This document shows, one piece after another, positions 11,700 through 23,890 of a stretch of DNA of 64,000 nucleotides. Position 1 is the stretch's first letter. The number at the start of each line of letters is the position of its first letter. The translations under genes were made by a program, and so were the position numbers. Source of the stretch: Zeugodacus cucurbitae (lineage: Eukaryota; Arthropoda; Insecta; Diptera; Tephritidae); contig NC_071670.1 of NCBI RefSeq assembly GCF_028554725.1, forward strand, positions 51,263,501 through 51,327,500, given 5' to 3'. The notes beneath the pieces were generated by a model. That model saw only the letters and a program-made list of their open reading frames with translations. It had not been told where the DNA came from and did no database searches.

Positions 11700-14275
11700 C
11701 TTGTTTCTAAAGGCTTAAATACCTCAAGCCGAAGCTAGTTTTTAAGTAACTCTGGTTCTTTAAACAGAAGAAAGCGTGAATATGACAAATACTTAAAACT
11801 AATAATAAAAAGCCAAAATTACATTTCATGTGAAAAAATCAACTTCAGACCAACAACGAGTTATTCCATTTTCTGTCGATTTTTGTACTTTGCTTATGTT
11901 TTTCGTCAAAGCTTTTCTTTAAACTCCAAAAGTGATATGCTTTCCTGGTAGAAATAAATACATGCAAAAATAAATAGTTCGGTTCATCAGAAGGAGTTGT
12001 CGCTCGCACAGTTTGTAAGTTAGTGAATGAGTCAGTATGCTGAGGATAATAACCTGTCTATGTGTTAGTAGAGACAACCAACGATTTGCATGCTGCTTGC
12101 TGCCCTTCAATCAGGCGGCAGAGGTTCACTACTTATAGTCACATGTAAATGTCTATATAATCCACACTTTGCTGTTGTTGTTGTAGTAGAGTGCACAGCT
12201 AAAGCTGGCCTTGTTCACAGCCTTCCAACCCGACAATTGCTACAACAAGCACCTGAAGGCTTCTAAAGCAAAACACATCTGAGCCTTAAGTCGGATTTGT
12301 GTAGCACACACACACAAGCAACACTCACGGATCGGCAGCGTTTTGCAGATGTAAGCGAAACAAAACTCGTTTAAATGAATACTGCCTACAAATGCAAGTG
12401 TGTGTTTGTATGCATGTGACAGCAAATGAAAAATTGCAATATTCACTTCGGTGTAGCAATGCCATGCCATGCCATGCCAAATGCCAAATAATGAGTAAAA
12501 TGAACTTGCGCTTGCCTCCACTCTACATGTTTCTGCATGTTTCTCTCATTTCGATTTTCTGCTTACCTTTCACTTTGTTGTTCATTAAACGACTGATTTG
12601 CGCATCCTTCAAAGCAGCTGCCTCTGCGAGCGCGCGCTCGTGACACCCACATCCATTTGTATTCCTGTGTAATTATGCATTAAGCCTCAGCGCTCGCTGT
12701 GTACGTGTGTACGCGAATGTGGGTGGTTGGTATGGCAGGACTTCATAAGCGCTTCCTTCCGCTTGGAAGGGTTGTCAATTGCGAGCGATTACTAACATTC
12801 AACCCACTCAAGAGCGTTGTTATTGGTTTCTTCTGAACTCATGTAAGTCGAAATTGATTTGTTTACTGAATATTAATCCTCCGTCCTCAGGTTCTAAGGC
12901 ATAACTGCTTATTCACGGTCAAACGGAAGTCAAAAGGAAACTTTAAGCTCATTATTTTTTACCTAATTTTCTTCCATTGAAAATGTAGCAGTATTGAATT
13001 TTGGGGCGACATAATGTCTGATATCAGTAAAGTAAGAGTAGGTTGAAACGAGCTACCGTAGAATATATTAATCTAGTTCTAATGGTTTCAGGCATTTTTG
13101 TAGAAAAAACTCGTCGAGGACTCCTCAAGCTCCCACTCTCTGGGAGTCCAAAAGGTAAGGTTACACTTCTTCGTAAATTAAGCATAAACCTGTCAACCAT
13201 AAGAGTTTAATTATTTTTGTAGCCTCAATAACAAAAACTTCACAAAAGTAGCGTTCAGTCAATAGACCTCGTCCTAGCTTTACTAAGTGAATAGAAATTT
13301 TTTGTACCTGCGACAATTATGTATTTGCCAGTCTTGGGTTAATGTGATAACCAATGACATGATGACAGAGAAAATTTAAGTTTGTTCCACATTTTGCAAT
13401 AAAGACGAGTTTTGTGACCCTTGAATAGATCATTGAACTTCTATACTATTGGTTCGTAAGTATCTGAGTAAAGCAGAATTATTCAAACCTAGTTAGTTAC
13501 TATAAACAAATTCTTAAGCAAATTATCTGTGTTAAGTGATTATCCATAATTGCAGTCAATTGGCAAACAGACCTCGCACTTTGTTACATTCAGGTTGAAA
13601 TTAGTTCTTGGATGTCTAGATCTCTCACGATGTTTTCACATTAATTTTATATCGACCAATATAAATAGAGGGTGTACTAATGTGCCAAAAACTAATCAGA
13701 CATACAGATAAAACCTAACTAAAGTAGTAGTAAAAGTAGTAAAGAATATATAGGACTATTCTCGCTCTGCTTATCTAGAACCTAAACCACTTTAAATCAA
13801 GAAATAAAGAATATATTGATGAGGGATACGTGCCGATGTTTTTACTTATATACTTAATTTTGATAAAAAAAAACCATCACATGAGCTGGAACTCAAACAT
13901 TCAAAGTTCGATAGAGGAGCTCTGAACTCTAAAATTCACTGGAAGAACCCAAAGATATATCAAATGTGTTTATCAGTAGTGATTTGAGGATTTCAAGAAG
14001 AGTTGTCGAGAGGCGATCTCTATTAATAATAACTTCTTAATACTTCTTAGTATCTTAATGAAGGATGTATTCCAAAAGATGTTAAAGAGATAAGTGAACT
14101 AATCCTAACATCGAGAAATTTGGACCTAAAAGACTGATCCGACCCTTAACTATACTTCCGTCAAATAAGTACCCGGAAGTTCTCATTTTAAGTTTTCCCG
14201 CTGAGAATATTTCACAAAAGTTTTTCCCCAGGTTAGTTAGGTTAGTTTGTTTACGGCGTCATTAGGAACAAGTCA
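11700..14275. other. Intergenic DNA, no gene recognised
   Basis: Contains a short CCATG tandem run at about 12462-12480 and small CA/GT tracts near 12310, but no recognisable gene. A GTTAGTTAGGTTAGTTTG word at about 14232 resembles the 3' tail of the RNase H-bearing LINE family and may be a tiny scrap of it. Confidence 0.5.
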
Positions 14276-14279
14276 ACCT

Positions 14280-14455
14280 TTTGTGTGCGTTGCGATTCTT
14301 ATAAGCCCTTCTTTGAACGATTTATACCAATCGTAAACTTGAGTTTTCGACATAGTAGAATCACCAACATTTCGAACGTTTTGGCACAAGAAATTTCGTT
14401 TGAAACACAAAATTTAACACAAACTCTTTGTTCAATATTTTTATCCATTTAATTA
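14280..14455 (-). pseudogene. Mariner family B transposase N-terminal fragment
   Basis: Reading the minus strand from about 14452 gives MDKNIEQRVCVKFCVSNEIS, a typical mariner N-terminus. It is followed by KTFEMLVILL and then a Tyr-to-Ile-altered version of the VYEWYKSFKEG motif. At least one frameshift is present and the rest of the transposase is missing. This is the helix-turn-helix DNA-binding region only. Confidence 0.75.
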
Positions 14456-14597
14456 CAAAATTTCCGACTGTCTTATTTGACAGAATATTTAACGAATCTA
14501 CAATCCAAAGTATTTATCCCGAATAACAATAAAGACAAGCTATATTTCTGAGGGTTGTCCAAAATTAATCTCAGATGATATTGTTGAATAGCTTTAA

Positions 14598-15294
14598 GGG
14601 GTTATATACAGTTAGACGGCCGAAAAAAAGTGAATTTTCCAGAATTTTTTCTGAGAAAACTTTTTAATTTATTGATCCAAAAATTTATACACATATTATG
14701 GTATCTTTTAACTGTATTTTAAGACTTAGTACTAGTAAAAATATTTATTTGAAAAAGAGCTGCAGCTGATCTCCAGGTGCTCCTCTCAAAAAAGACGTTT
14801 TGCGATGACCACTATATCTCGGAACTGGATCATCCGAAATTAAAAAACCAAACAGATTTCGTTAAAATAATGTTAAATCTAGTGATTAATCGAAGGAATA
14901 AGCAAAATAAAATTTTTTGACAAAATGGTGGTTTCTCAAAAAAAAATCGATTCTTCACCGAAATTTCCGCCTTAAATTGTTTATAAAAAAAAATATTTAT
15001 CGGAGAGAAAAAATCTTCGTCGTGTTAAAATTTGAGACTAATCGGTCTAGCCGTTTTCGAGTAATGTTGGTCACCGACTTTGAAAACACCATTTTGAGAA
15101 AAACGCGTTTAAAGTTTGGACCTTGTACTTAAAAGCACTCTGAAACGCCTTTTCAAATTTTTCGTTTGCTTGTAACTTTGAAAATATTCACCGGAACGAT
15201 ATGATTTTCTGTGTGTATTCTTAAATATATGTACATTAAGAAAATTAAATAAAAAAAAAATGATTTTTTGGAAATTCTAACTGTATATAACCCC
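14598..15294. mobile_element. piggyBac-like MITE, complete copy with TTAA duplication
   Basis: A 697 bp non-coding element flanked by TTAA on both sides (14594-14597 and 15295-15298). Its ends are perfect 19 bp inverted repeats, GGGGTTATATACAGTTAGA. TTAA targeting and G/C-triplet ends are the hallmarks of the piggyBac superfamily. No transposase is encoded. A second copy starts at 63450 and retains about 30 bp that this copy lacks near position 15016. An AT-rich body and an internal 71-codon frame without recognisable motifs suggest a non-autonomous element. Confidence 0.88.
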
Positions 15295-15339
15295 TTAATG
15301 GATCCAAGAGAGTATCTGTCTTAATTCTAGATCTTCAAG

Positions 15340-15650
15340 TACTCAGAATTACGATATCCACAGCCTCCATATTCACCGGATATGGCTCGGTATTTCTTTT
15401 TCCAATTTCAAAAATAAAGAGAATCTTAAAGGGGCGTCGTTTCACAAGCATACGAGAATCGCTGAACAAGCTAAAGGCTATCCCAAAAATTAAGTTTGAG
15501 ATGTGTGTCTACGATTGGAAGAAGCGCTGGCATAAGTGCGTAATATCGAATGGGGATTATTTTGAAGGCAAAAAGAACGATGTAGATGAATGATTTTTGT
15601 TTTTCCAAAAATCGAAAATTCCCGTTTTTTTTAACACACCTCGTAAAGTG
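15340..15650 (+). pseudogene. Mariner family B transposase C-terminal fragment
   Basis: The plus strand encodes the mariner block PQPPYSPDMA (degraded after it), a KGRRFTSIRE-like segment, and the characteristic C-terminus WKKRWHKCVISNGDYFEGKK ending NDVDE and a stop at about 15590. About 30 bp later comes AATTCCCGTTTTTTTTAACA, the family B terminal repeat. Only the last third of the transposase is present, with at least one frameshift. The fragment is dead. Confidence 0.8.
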
Positions 15651-15654
15651 AATA

Positions 15655-18130
15655 TAACTTGCAATAAAGAGATTTCATCGAAAATTAATGAAAATAGCAG
15701 TTAATTCTGCATATTGATTTAATAAGTATACCTCCAAGCTCCAACGCAAGTGATTTAGTATGATAAGAATTATTTTTTCATATTATGTATTTTAAAATCT
15801 TCAAGTTTGAAATCTTAAAGCTTGGACTTTTTTTCTAATATTTTTTTCTACTATTTCTACTAAGACTATCCATTAATATGTGTCAATTCCACCTTTTATC
15901 ACTTTTCCTTGCCTCCATTACACTTATAGACACTCGAATCACTCTAAAATATAATCAAGTACCACATCAATGAAAACTAAATTGAATTAATTACTCACTT
16001 TCGAATACTTTTTTTTACGATTACGCAATTAATGCGCTATTCCAAACTAGTCTACACATATTTGATTGTATAAAAATATATATGTATATGACTATATTCG
16101 CAATAAACACGCCACTCTAAGTACTTTGAACTGCATATTAAGTACAAATACAAGCATGTGACATGAGTATGAGTATGAGTACGGTGTACGGAGTATTTAT
16201 AAAACGCTTAGTAAGTTGTTAAGCATTGCATTTGAACGACTTTATTATATTGCAGACATAAAATCTAAACTTTCTTTAAATTGCATCCTGCTGCGTTTGT
16301 GACAGGAAATGTGCCAGGTAAAAGTTGTGTGAAGAAGCAATGAAAGCACATACTACATATGTATATGTATGTATAGTATATATAAAAGAAAATCGTTGAT
16401 GCTTCATTTGAGCAAGTGAAACGAGTTGAGCAGTCGACAATTATAAGTGTTTGTATGTATATTTTATATATGTATGTTTATTATATGCTCAGAGATATGA
16501 TCGAAACTTACGTGCCTTTATGCGCTTTTTAATGTGAATATATGTATGTATATGTATGTGTGTTTGTATTTAAGCCTGCAAATGAAGCAAGTATGCTGCA
16601 GTTAAATAAATATATATGTATGCATGTGTTTGTGCTCGCTTGTGTCAAGGATGCTCCAACCGCTTGAAGTAGTTTCTGTAATTATCAACTTCAGTAAACA
16701 AAAACATCCGCGCATACGCACACACACACACACACACTTACATATGTGAGATATTTGTTGTTTTTGTAGACATGTAGAGCAGAACAAACAATTATACCAG
16801 GTAGTCGTAGTGCCATTATGATTACCGACTGACCCCCTCGATGTCGACAGTTTGTAGAGCAATCATTAAATGAGCGTTGACGATAAAGAATTCGCATGCA
16901 AATGCCAGCAACTACAACAACAATAACAACAAGCAAAGCTATGGACGATAAAAACCTAGTTGCATGCATAAATACGTTGAACACACACACAGATTCAGAG
17001 AAACTTGAATGTTTAGTAGGCGAGCGCACATCCGCAATATCAGGTCAATGGTCCACGCAGCTTAAAAGCGGAAAGAAAATATTTGTGAGCGACATTTGAA
17101 CGAGTGCCACACACATATGTACATATATGTTGTATTTGCCTTTAGATGGCAGTGGGGAGAGCGAGAAAAAAGCAAAAAAAAAAAAACAGCAAAGGGATTT
17201 CAAGTTGTCGCCATGCTAAGTAAAGGACCAGCGCGGGCTGACGCGGTAGCGTATAAAAATGAATGTTACAGCCATAATTGTGACACCAACACACATTGAC
17301 AACCACATGACGCCCACACAAATGCCCGAACACATGTGTCTGTGTTTGTATTTGAGTGCTTGTGTGTGGGTTTAAACGCCAGCACACATCATTAAACACA
17401 AATTGCGCAAAAATAATAATAAAAAATAAATGCAAAAACGGAATATAACACAAAAAGACAAACAAATAGAATTGCACACACACACAAAACAAGGAAACAC
17501 AAAAGTAAAAGTGCGATATAATAAAAAAAACGTAAAATATTACATATACCCTGTGTGGCAAATGTAGAGAGTCAGCGCATCATTACAGTGATGTTTTTGA
17601 CACAACAGCAAAATGCAAATGAGTATGAGCCCACATGGAGCAGAAGTTGACAAAACATTAACACACATAACGGTAGAAATATATAATAGGAATCTGTAAT
17701 GTCAAAGATGTGAGTTGATGACAGTTGAAAGGGTGCATAAACGCAGGCGAATTTCGCTTTTACGCTCAGTACAAAAGCGCACATAGAAAGTTGCAAATGA
17801 TCACATGCTTATAGGCGCATAAGCGGCTTTCACATCGAGTTATGTGCAATGTAACTGCCTTCTCTAGCAGTGAAATATATTTTTTTGTAAAAATTAAAAA
17901 ATAAAATGAGCAAATAAGGCTCCTGAGTTGGACTGAACTTGCATTAGAACCCAAAAAAAAAAATATTGTAACATAAATTATCTTAAAAAATCGATCAAAC
18001 CCCCTAAAACAAAATAATAATTATTTTATTGCAGAAATAATCATTAAATATGAAGATAAAAAGCGATTAAAATTTATAATGAAGCATGATGCCTTCAATC
18101 TCATAGAGCTGCTTATAGAACCCCGTAGAA
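15655..18130. other. Intergenic DNA rich in TATG and CA microsatellites
   Basis: Tracts of TATG/TATA (16355-16385, 16455-16475, 16540-16565), CA (16718-16738, 17478-17486) and AAC repeats occur here. A 139-codon minus-strand frame at 17142-17561 arises from low-complexity sequence and has no recognisable domain. No gene is supported. Confidence 0.5.
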
Positions 18131-18144
18131 CTTATTCTGATCCA

Positions 18145-18540
18145 ATCTAGGTTAGGTTAGGTTAGTCTGGTTGGCCGAAGCCGCACATGCACCAGTAATG
18201 GTCCGTTGCGGTACCAGACGGAGTGCCGTCACATATTGACTGTTGACTGAGGAGTAGTTACCCTTTAGGATGCCTGCGCTTGTCGCGAATTTTAGTAGGT
18301 TCTAAGCTCTAACTAACGATACCTCTTCCAGATTCTCGTACTGTGGGGCCTTGACAATGCAGGACAAGAGCACAAGAGATGCTCCATTGTTTCTCTTACA
18401 CCTTGACATTTCCTGTCGTCATCTCGATCCGTCAGTCCTATCTTAAAGGCGTGTGTCGCCACAGTGACCGGTGCTGATCTATTCTGACCTGTAAAATTTA
18501 TATGCAGCTTTTCAATAATCAGTTCATAATTATTCAATCA
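18145..18540 (-). mobile_element. RNase H-type LINE, 3' end fragment
   Basis: The minus strand encodes HAFKIGLTDRDDDRKCQ, then RETMEHLLCSCPALSR, matching the cysteine/histidine C-terminal motif found at the end of LINEs with an RNase H domain. The lower-coordinate end (its 3' end) carries a GGTTAGGTTAGGTTAG tract, which on the coding strand is a CCTAA-type tail. The same tail occurs beside the related relic at 58920-59830. The fragment is 5' truncated and frame-broken. Confidence 0.75.
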
Positions 18541-19130
18541 ATTCAATATTCATGAGTTGTAATGACTATCCATTTAAATCCGAAATTAGAAACCTAAAAC
18601 TAGATCGTCTATATCACTCTCACACACTCTCTCTCACTCTTTCTGCAGACCTCATTGACAGCCTGACTGCTTTTTACTTTACTTAACTTTTTCCAAAAAG
18701 TTCCCTAGAAGTAAGTTGGAAACTGATATTTTGTAATAACCTCTATACAGCACACTAGACCCATATTTTACTTATATACATATATAATTCAAATAAACCG
18801 TCATATCAATTAACGATATAGACGCTTATCAGATTGGAAATTAAAAAGGCTAACTCCTGTTCGATAAAAGAGAATTTTAATACTAATTAACCGGTTCATT
18901 TGAGATATGATATGAGAGTCCATTCGAAAATGTTATATCTTATAATTGATATGGTACATTATTCAACCCGTTCTTAGAAGATTTATGCACGGACCAGGCT
19001 TTAAGGTCAAAATCAATAAATCTCCAAGCGCATCTTTTTACCAAGTAGTTTAGAGTGGTGACATAGACTTTTCGAGCACTCTTTATTCTAGGCAACATTT
19101 TAAGTTCTTTGCCGTTCTTGTCATTCTTGG
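18541..19130. other. Intergenic DNA, nothing recognised
   Basis: AT-rich with a CT-rich stretch at 18610-18640. No open frame of note and no recognised repeat. Confidence 0.45.
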
Positions 19131-19136
19131 TAACGG

Positions 19137-19500
19137 ATTACGAATCCGTTGTCGGTTTTTTCAAAAATCAAAATGACGGATCCAATATGACGGACACATT
19201 TTAAAAATTCTTCATATTACATCCGTCATTTCAAATTTTGAAAAAACCGACGCCGGATTCGTAATCAGCGACCCCAAAAACCCCCGACGAGAATCAAATG
19301 GGCACGATGAATTTAAAAAAAAAGTGCGGAAAAATTGATCCGCCATTTTGAATTTCGAAAAACCGAGTTTCAAGCGAACCCGATGAATTTTAAAAATCGC
19401 TGTTCGACATTTTGGTTTTTTGGGGTTATGTCAAAACCCTAATATAATGATGGGGTTAAATGGACTTCGGATTCGGATTCAGTGACCCCAAAAACATAAG
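19137..19500. repeat. Dispersed repeat with 45 bp hairpin
   Basis: Positions 19137-19181 and 19221-19265 form imperfect inverted arms (by hand count about 40 of 45 positions pair) around a 39 bp loop. Both arms contain CGGTTTTTTCAAAA and TGACGGAT words. The segment continues to about 19500 with TTATGTCAAAA and TTCAGTGACCCCAAAAAC. Part of it recurs, diverged, at 28188-28530, so it is a dispersed family and not a unique site. No coding capacity. Confidence 0.75.
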
Positions 19501-21104
19501 ATACACATAGTAAGATCCGGCTGTGGTATACATAGATTACATTATCGTCCATTCGACGATCTGTGAAAACTTAATCATTTAAATCAGTAAGTCTCTAGTA
19601 AGAGTCGATTCAAACCTATCCAATTTCGAAGTCATTAAGAATTTTTTTTTTAAGTATAGACTAATAGAAGAACATGATGAAGGGGTATGTGTGAATACTA
19701 TTCATTAATATATCTATACTTCGATATGTTCGTTAAGTCGGCTCTGCTAAGGGAGTGAAATGACTTTCTCTATATAATCTTTTAGATTTTATTTTAAAAG
19801 GATACTTTAGAGCTTCTCTATATAGGAATATACTTTTATCACATAAAATAACTTAGAAGCTTCGGAAAATATATTTAAATGATCATCCTAGACCCTAGAT
19901 CATCTAACCTTACCATGTTATATTTAATTTTTTGAAAATCAGAATCAGAATATCTACATATTTTTAGGAAATGATTTCTCAGAGAGATCAAGGTAAAGGA
20001 ATCGACAAATCGATATTCTCCTTTTTCTACTATTTTCGTTTATATATTTCTAAAGTTATCGTTACATTCAATCTTTCTAAAGCGACACTATAAATAAGAT
20101 TCAATTCTTGTTGAACATAATCTGAGTATTTCAACTCCGCTCATAAGCTTATAATAAAAAAGTAATCATATAAAATATTGATAGTGCTAAGAATATACGC
20201 GACTGCCGTAAAATATATATAGATTACCATAAAAAATAACCACGGCTGTCTGATATTGAATAAAACCATACGGAAAAATATAAAAATATGCTTATAAATC
20301 CACTGGACTTCAAATAGAACATAATTTATGTATGCTATATCAAAATTATGGCGCACTAAAGCGATTGTCATAATTTTTCAAATCCATTTCCGCATGACTT
20401 GCAAAGCGCTGCACGCGATTCCTGCGATGGCACGATTGCAACGGCTAACAATTTTATCACCTGCATTTCACATTCCACATTTTAATTGCGACTGCACAAA
20501 TCATCACTAGTTTACCGTTAATGCTGACGAATCAAGCTTATGCTGCATGGCGAGTTGTGTTCTATGATTATGTATAGATGTGTGAGTGATATTGTGTTAA
20601 GTATTTAAATGCAGCGCGGGGAAGCTGCTTCAGCATAAACACCCCATTTGTTTTTATTATTATTGGAATACAATATTATGCGTATGACCTCTGTATACGA
20701 CTGAAATCAGTTTGACATACTTACAAACACACAGCAGCTCGCCTTTCGTAGCTGTCATCGTCAAATGCATAGAAATTCAAATTGAAAAACGAACAAGAAA
20801 TCAATTGCTCTCGCCAAGTTTGCGCGCATGGAAATGTCTTTGCATTCGAAGTTCAGCCAGATGTGCAGATTCGATCGGATTTTTCATATGAGCACATGTG
20901 CGTTTTGTTGTTGTTGTTTTGGTTGCTTGTATTGCAAATGGGACAATCATGAATATTTATAAGCATTTTATACTGCTTGCTACAGAATGATGTGTGAATT
21001 TTACGGATATTGAGTTTTTGTTGTACACTCTCTCATTATTATTATTATTCTCTTCTTAATGTGTGAAATAATAATAATATGGATATAATGAGTTGTAGGT
21101 GCCA
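19501..21104. other. Intergenic DNA, no gene recognised
   Basis: AT-rich sequence with short open frames lacking known domains. An ATT trinucleotide run lies near 21035-21050, just before the LINE fragment. Confidence 0.45.
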
Positions 21105-21895
21105 TCTTCTTCTTCTTGACTGGCGTAGACACCGCTAACGCGGTTATAGCCGAGTCGACAACAGCGCGCCACGCATCTCTCCTTTGGGCAGTTTGGCGCC
21201 AATTGGTAATACCAAGTGAAGACAGGTCCTTCTCCACCTGGTCCTTCCATCGGAGTGGAGGTCTCCCTCTTCCTCGGCTTCCACCAGCGGGTACTGCATC
21301 GAAAACTTTCAGAGCTGGGGCACTTTCGTCCATTCCAACATGACCCAGCCAGTGTAGCCGCTGTCTTTTTATTCGCTGGACTATGTCTATATCGTCGAAC
21401 AACACATACAGCTCAGTTTAAGGGACCATAAATCTTCCGCAAAACCTTTCTCTCGAAAACTTCTAGTGCCGTCTCATCGGATGTTGACACCGTCCACGCA
21501 CCATAAAGTAGGACGGGAATGATGAGGGACTTGTAGGGTTTAGTTTTTGTTCGTCGAGAGAGGACTTTACTTTTCATTTGCCTACTCAGTCCATAGTAGC
21601 ACCTGTTGGCAAAAGTGATTCTGCGTTGGATTTCAAGGCTGACATTATTATCGGTGTTGATGCTGGTTCCTAGGTATACGAAATAATCTACAACTTCAAA
21701 GTTATGACTGTCAACAGTGACGTGGGAAATATGACGCGAATGCGCTGACTGTTTGTTTGATGACAGGAGACCAGACCAATTCGCTTCGCTTCCTTATCCA
21801 GGCGGGAAAAAGCAGAACTAAAGGTGCGGGTGTTGTTTCCAATGATATCGATGTCATCGGCGTACGTCAGTAGCTGTACAGTAGATGCCTTAGTA
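21105..21895 (-). mobile_element. RTE-like LINE, 5'-truncated 3' portion with YADD box
   Basis: The minus strand runs from the reverse-transcriptase catalytic box (LTYADDIDI; the YADD codons are at 21853-21864) to the 3' end. Downstream come KVLSRRTKTKPYKSLIIPVL, LLYGAWTVSTSDETALEVFE, then IKRQRLHWLGHV, GRPPLRWKDQVEKDL and NWRQTAQRRDAWRAV. It ends in a (GAA)n tail next to 21105-21115. These post-RT motifs and the short tandem 3' tail fit the RTE clade, though a related clade is possible. The frame is broken by stops (for example around 21690 and near 21420). The endonuclease and most of the RT are absent. Confidence 0.85.
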
Positions 21896-21899
21896 TATA

Positions 21900-23035
21900 T
21901 AAATATGTATAAAATTTATATTGTAGTGGTCGATACATCGATTATAACGATAACTTTTCTTAAAATAGTCTTCAACCTTTTCATTGTGGCTAACATTGTG
22001 GCCAGAGAGCATTCTACTAAGAGCTGAGTGTAGCTGTGCAGGAGCTCCGCAGGGTACAATAGATAAGGCAGCAATTCGAAATTAAATTTTCTCGTAGTTT
22101 TTCTGGATTTGTGATATTCATGGAAAATATGCGTTCCTTTGATAGAACACCCTCTGTGGGCCATTAAACAAACCACTGAAGGAGCTAAAATAAGGGAGCT
22201 CGAAGATTCTAAGAGCTGAGACATGATAAAAAAGTATAAAAATAGTACTACTCGATCCTCCAGGAAATTGTTTCCACAATTTTTACTGAGTATGATATGA
22301 ACATACTATACAAATTAACCTGCTCTTCCATCTCTTCTTATTCGTTTTGCTCTTCAAATATTTCATATCGATATTTGAAGAGCACTAGTGTGAAATTGAA
22401 ATACGTAATTCTACGAAAACTTCCAAATTTAGCTGATCTCCTATTCTAAATCAACTGCACCACAGGTCAGCTTATAAATAGTCAAAATATTCCAAATAAG
22501 TGTTAGAAGGACAATCAATCCAATAAGAAACTGCCTTACTTCAAAGGAGAGACCAAAATAAAGTGTTTTCGAATTCGAGGGTGCCTGACAAGCAATAGAA
22601 GTCAAAATGGTTGCACTCTCCAAAGTCATATTCATATTGATGAGACGCCTAACTGTCTTATACGCGAATCCCCTAAAGAGAAAATATCTCAACTGCAGTC
22701 GGAGAAAAGCTGAGTATACCATTTTATAGATATTCCTCTTCATAGTCTTCCTAAAACGTACTATTACCATAAGTGGGCAGCGAATTCGACTTCTATCCAA
22801 AGTATCTGCATATTTTTGATGTAATAGGGACCATGCTACTGTCGGCCTGAAATGGTCAGCTTAAGCGAACAGGAGAGTAAATGTGTTCTATCAGGAGCCA
22901 CGCCATACACATTAAATAGTGACTCGCCAGAATATTCAGGACCTTGGTAGAAAGGTTCTTATGCATTCACCTCATAATCAAAACCTATCACCAAGTGATA
23001 AGTATCTGTTCCTGTCCTTATAAATTGTTTGAACC
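21900..23035. other. Intergenic DNA with unassigned open frames
   Basis: Two minus-strand frames stand out from the background. One is 21916-22224 (about 100 codons) and the other is 22441-22800 (119 codons, first ATG about codon 11). The second has one hydrophobic stretch near its C-terminus (FLIGLIVLLTLIWNILTIY). I do not recognise either product, and no convincing splice partners or codon bias support them. A perfect 13 bp-arm palindrome with a 9 bp loop lies at 22349-22383 (GCTCTTCAAATAT arms). Confidence 0.3.
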
Positions 23036-23039
23036 ACTT

Positions 23040-23890
23040 TCAGTGCGCTATATAAAGTGTTTTTCAATAAGACCGCGAAAAAACTTTTTTTGTATACAAC
23101 AAAAATGTTTTAGGATATCAATGAAATTCTTTATACCTGTGAAAGTACATTCGAGCTCCACGATTACTTTTGCATGGCCACCACAGACACGCTTGCAGAA
23201 GTCGAGACGCTGAACCCTATTTTCGAGGGTTTTTCAGCATAAATCGGCCGACTGCTGCAATTTCACGTTCAATATTCGTATCAAGTTCATCAATCGTCGA
23301 TGGCTGGACCATAGACTTGGCATAGCCACTCAGGAAATAGTGTAACGGCTAATTGGCTGGGCCAGAAATGAGACTCATCGCTGATGATAATTTTTCGATG
23401 AAAATCCGGATCATTTTCAAGTTTTTGCTCAGTACAATTCACGAACATACGACGATTCTGGTGATCAAGCGGCTTCAGTTCTTGCGTCAATTTGATCTTG
23501 TAAGGATGAAGGCCAAGACCTATTCGCAAAATTCGCTATAACGACGTCATAGAGATACCCAACACTTGAGAACGACGTGTGAGAGACTTACTCAATTGAT
23601 GCGCTACAGCAATATTCTCGACTCTACGGCACTTCTTTGTCTCGCTGTCATTGGAACAAATTTTTCACTAGTCGCTCAATTGCTGATCTGACAGGACGAT
23701 TAGGACGACTAAAGCGCTCTTAAAGTTGAGCCCACTCCCAATTTTGGTAGTAAATTTTAAGTATTTCGACTCATTGTTGGATCGTATATCTTTTCATGAT
23801 GAAATTACAAACCTTACTAAAGAGCGATGTCAAAAGAGCGAAAAATATGGCGTCGTTTGCTGCCCCTATCGGTCTACTTTTGTAGCGTCG
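23040..23890 (-). pseudogene. Tc1/mariner-superfamily transposase relic, third family
   Basis: Minus-strand pieces follow the usual order of an insect IS630/Tc1/mariner transposase. They are an N-terminal segment with RPNRPVRSAIERLV, then LGLHPYKIKLTQELKPLDHQ and RKIIISDESHFW. The SDESHFW motif holds the first catalytic aspartate. Towards the 3' end an STIDELDTNIEREIAAVG segment follows. Several stops and frameshifts separate the pieces and the middle of the catalytic domain is missing. It differs from both mariner families elsewhere in the window. The terminal repeats were not located. Confidence 0.75.

Noticed and set aside
17142..17561. 139-codon minus-strand open frame rich in Phe and Cys
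   Set aside because: It arises from CA/TG microsatellite and A-rich sequence; the hydrophobicity is a product of base composition.
18150..18165. TTAGG-like tract as a real telomere end
   Set aside because: It is only about three units long, lies inside the window and coincides with a LINE 3' end; flies lack TTAGG telomeres.
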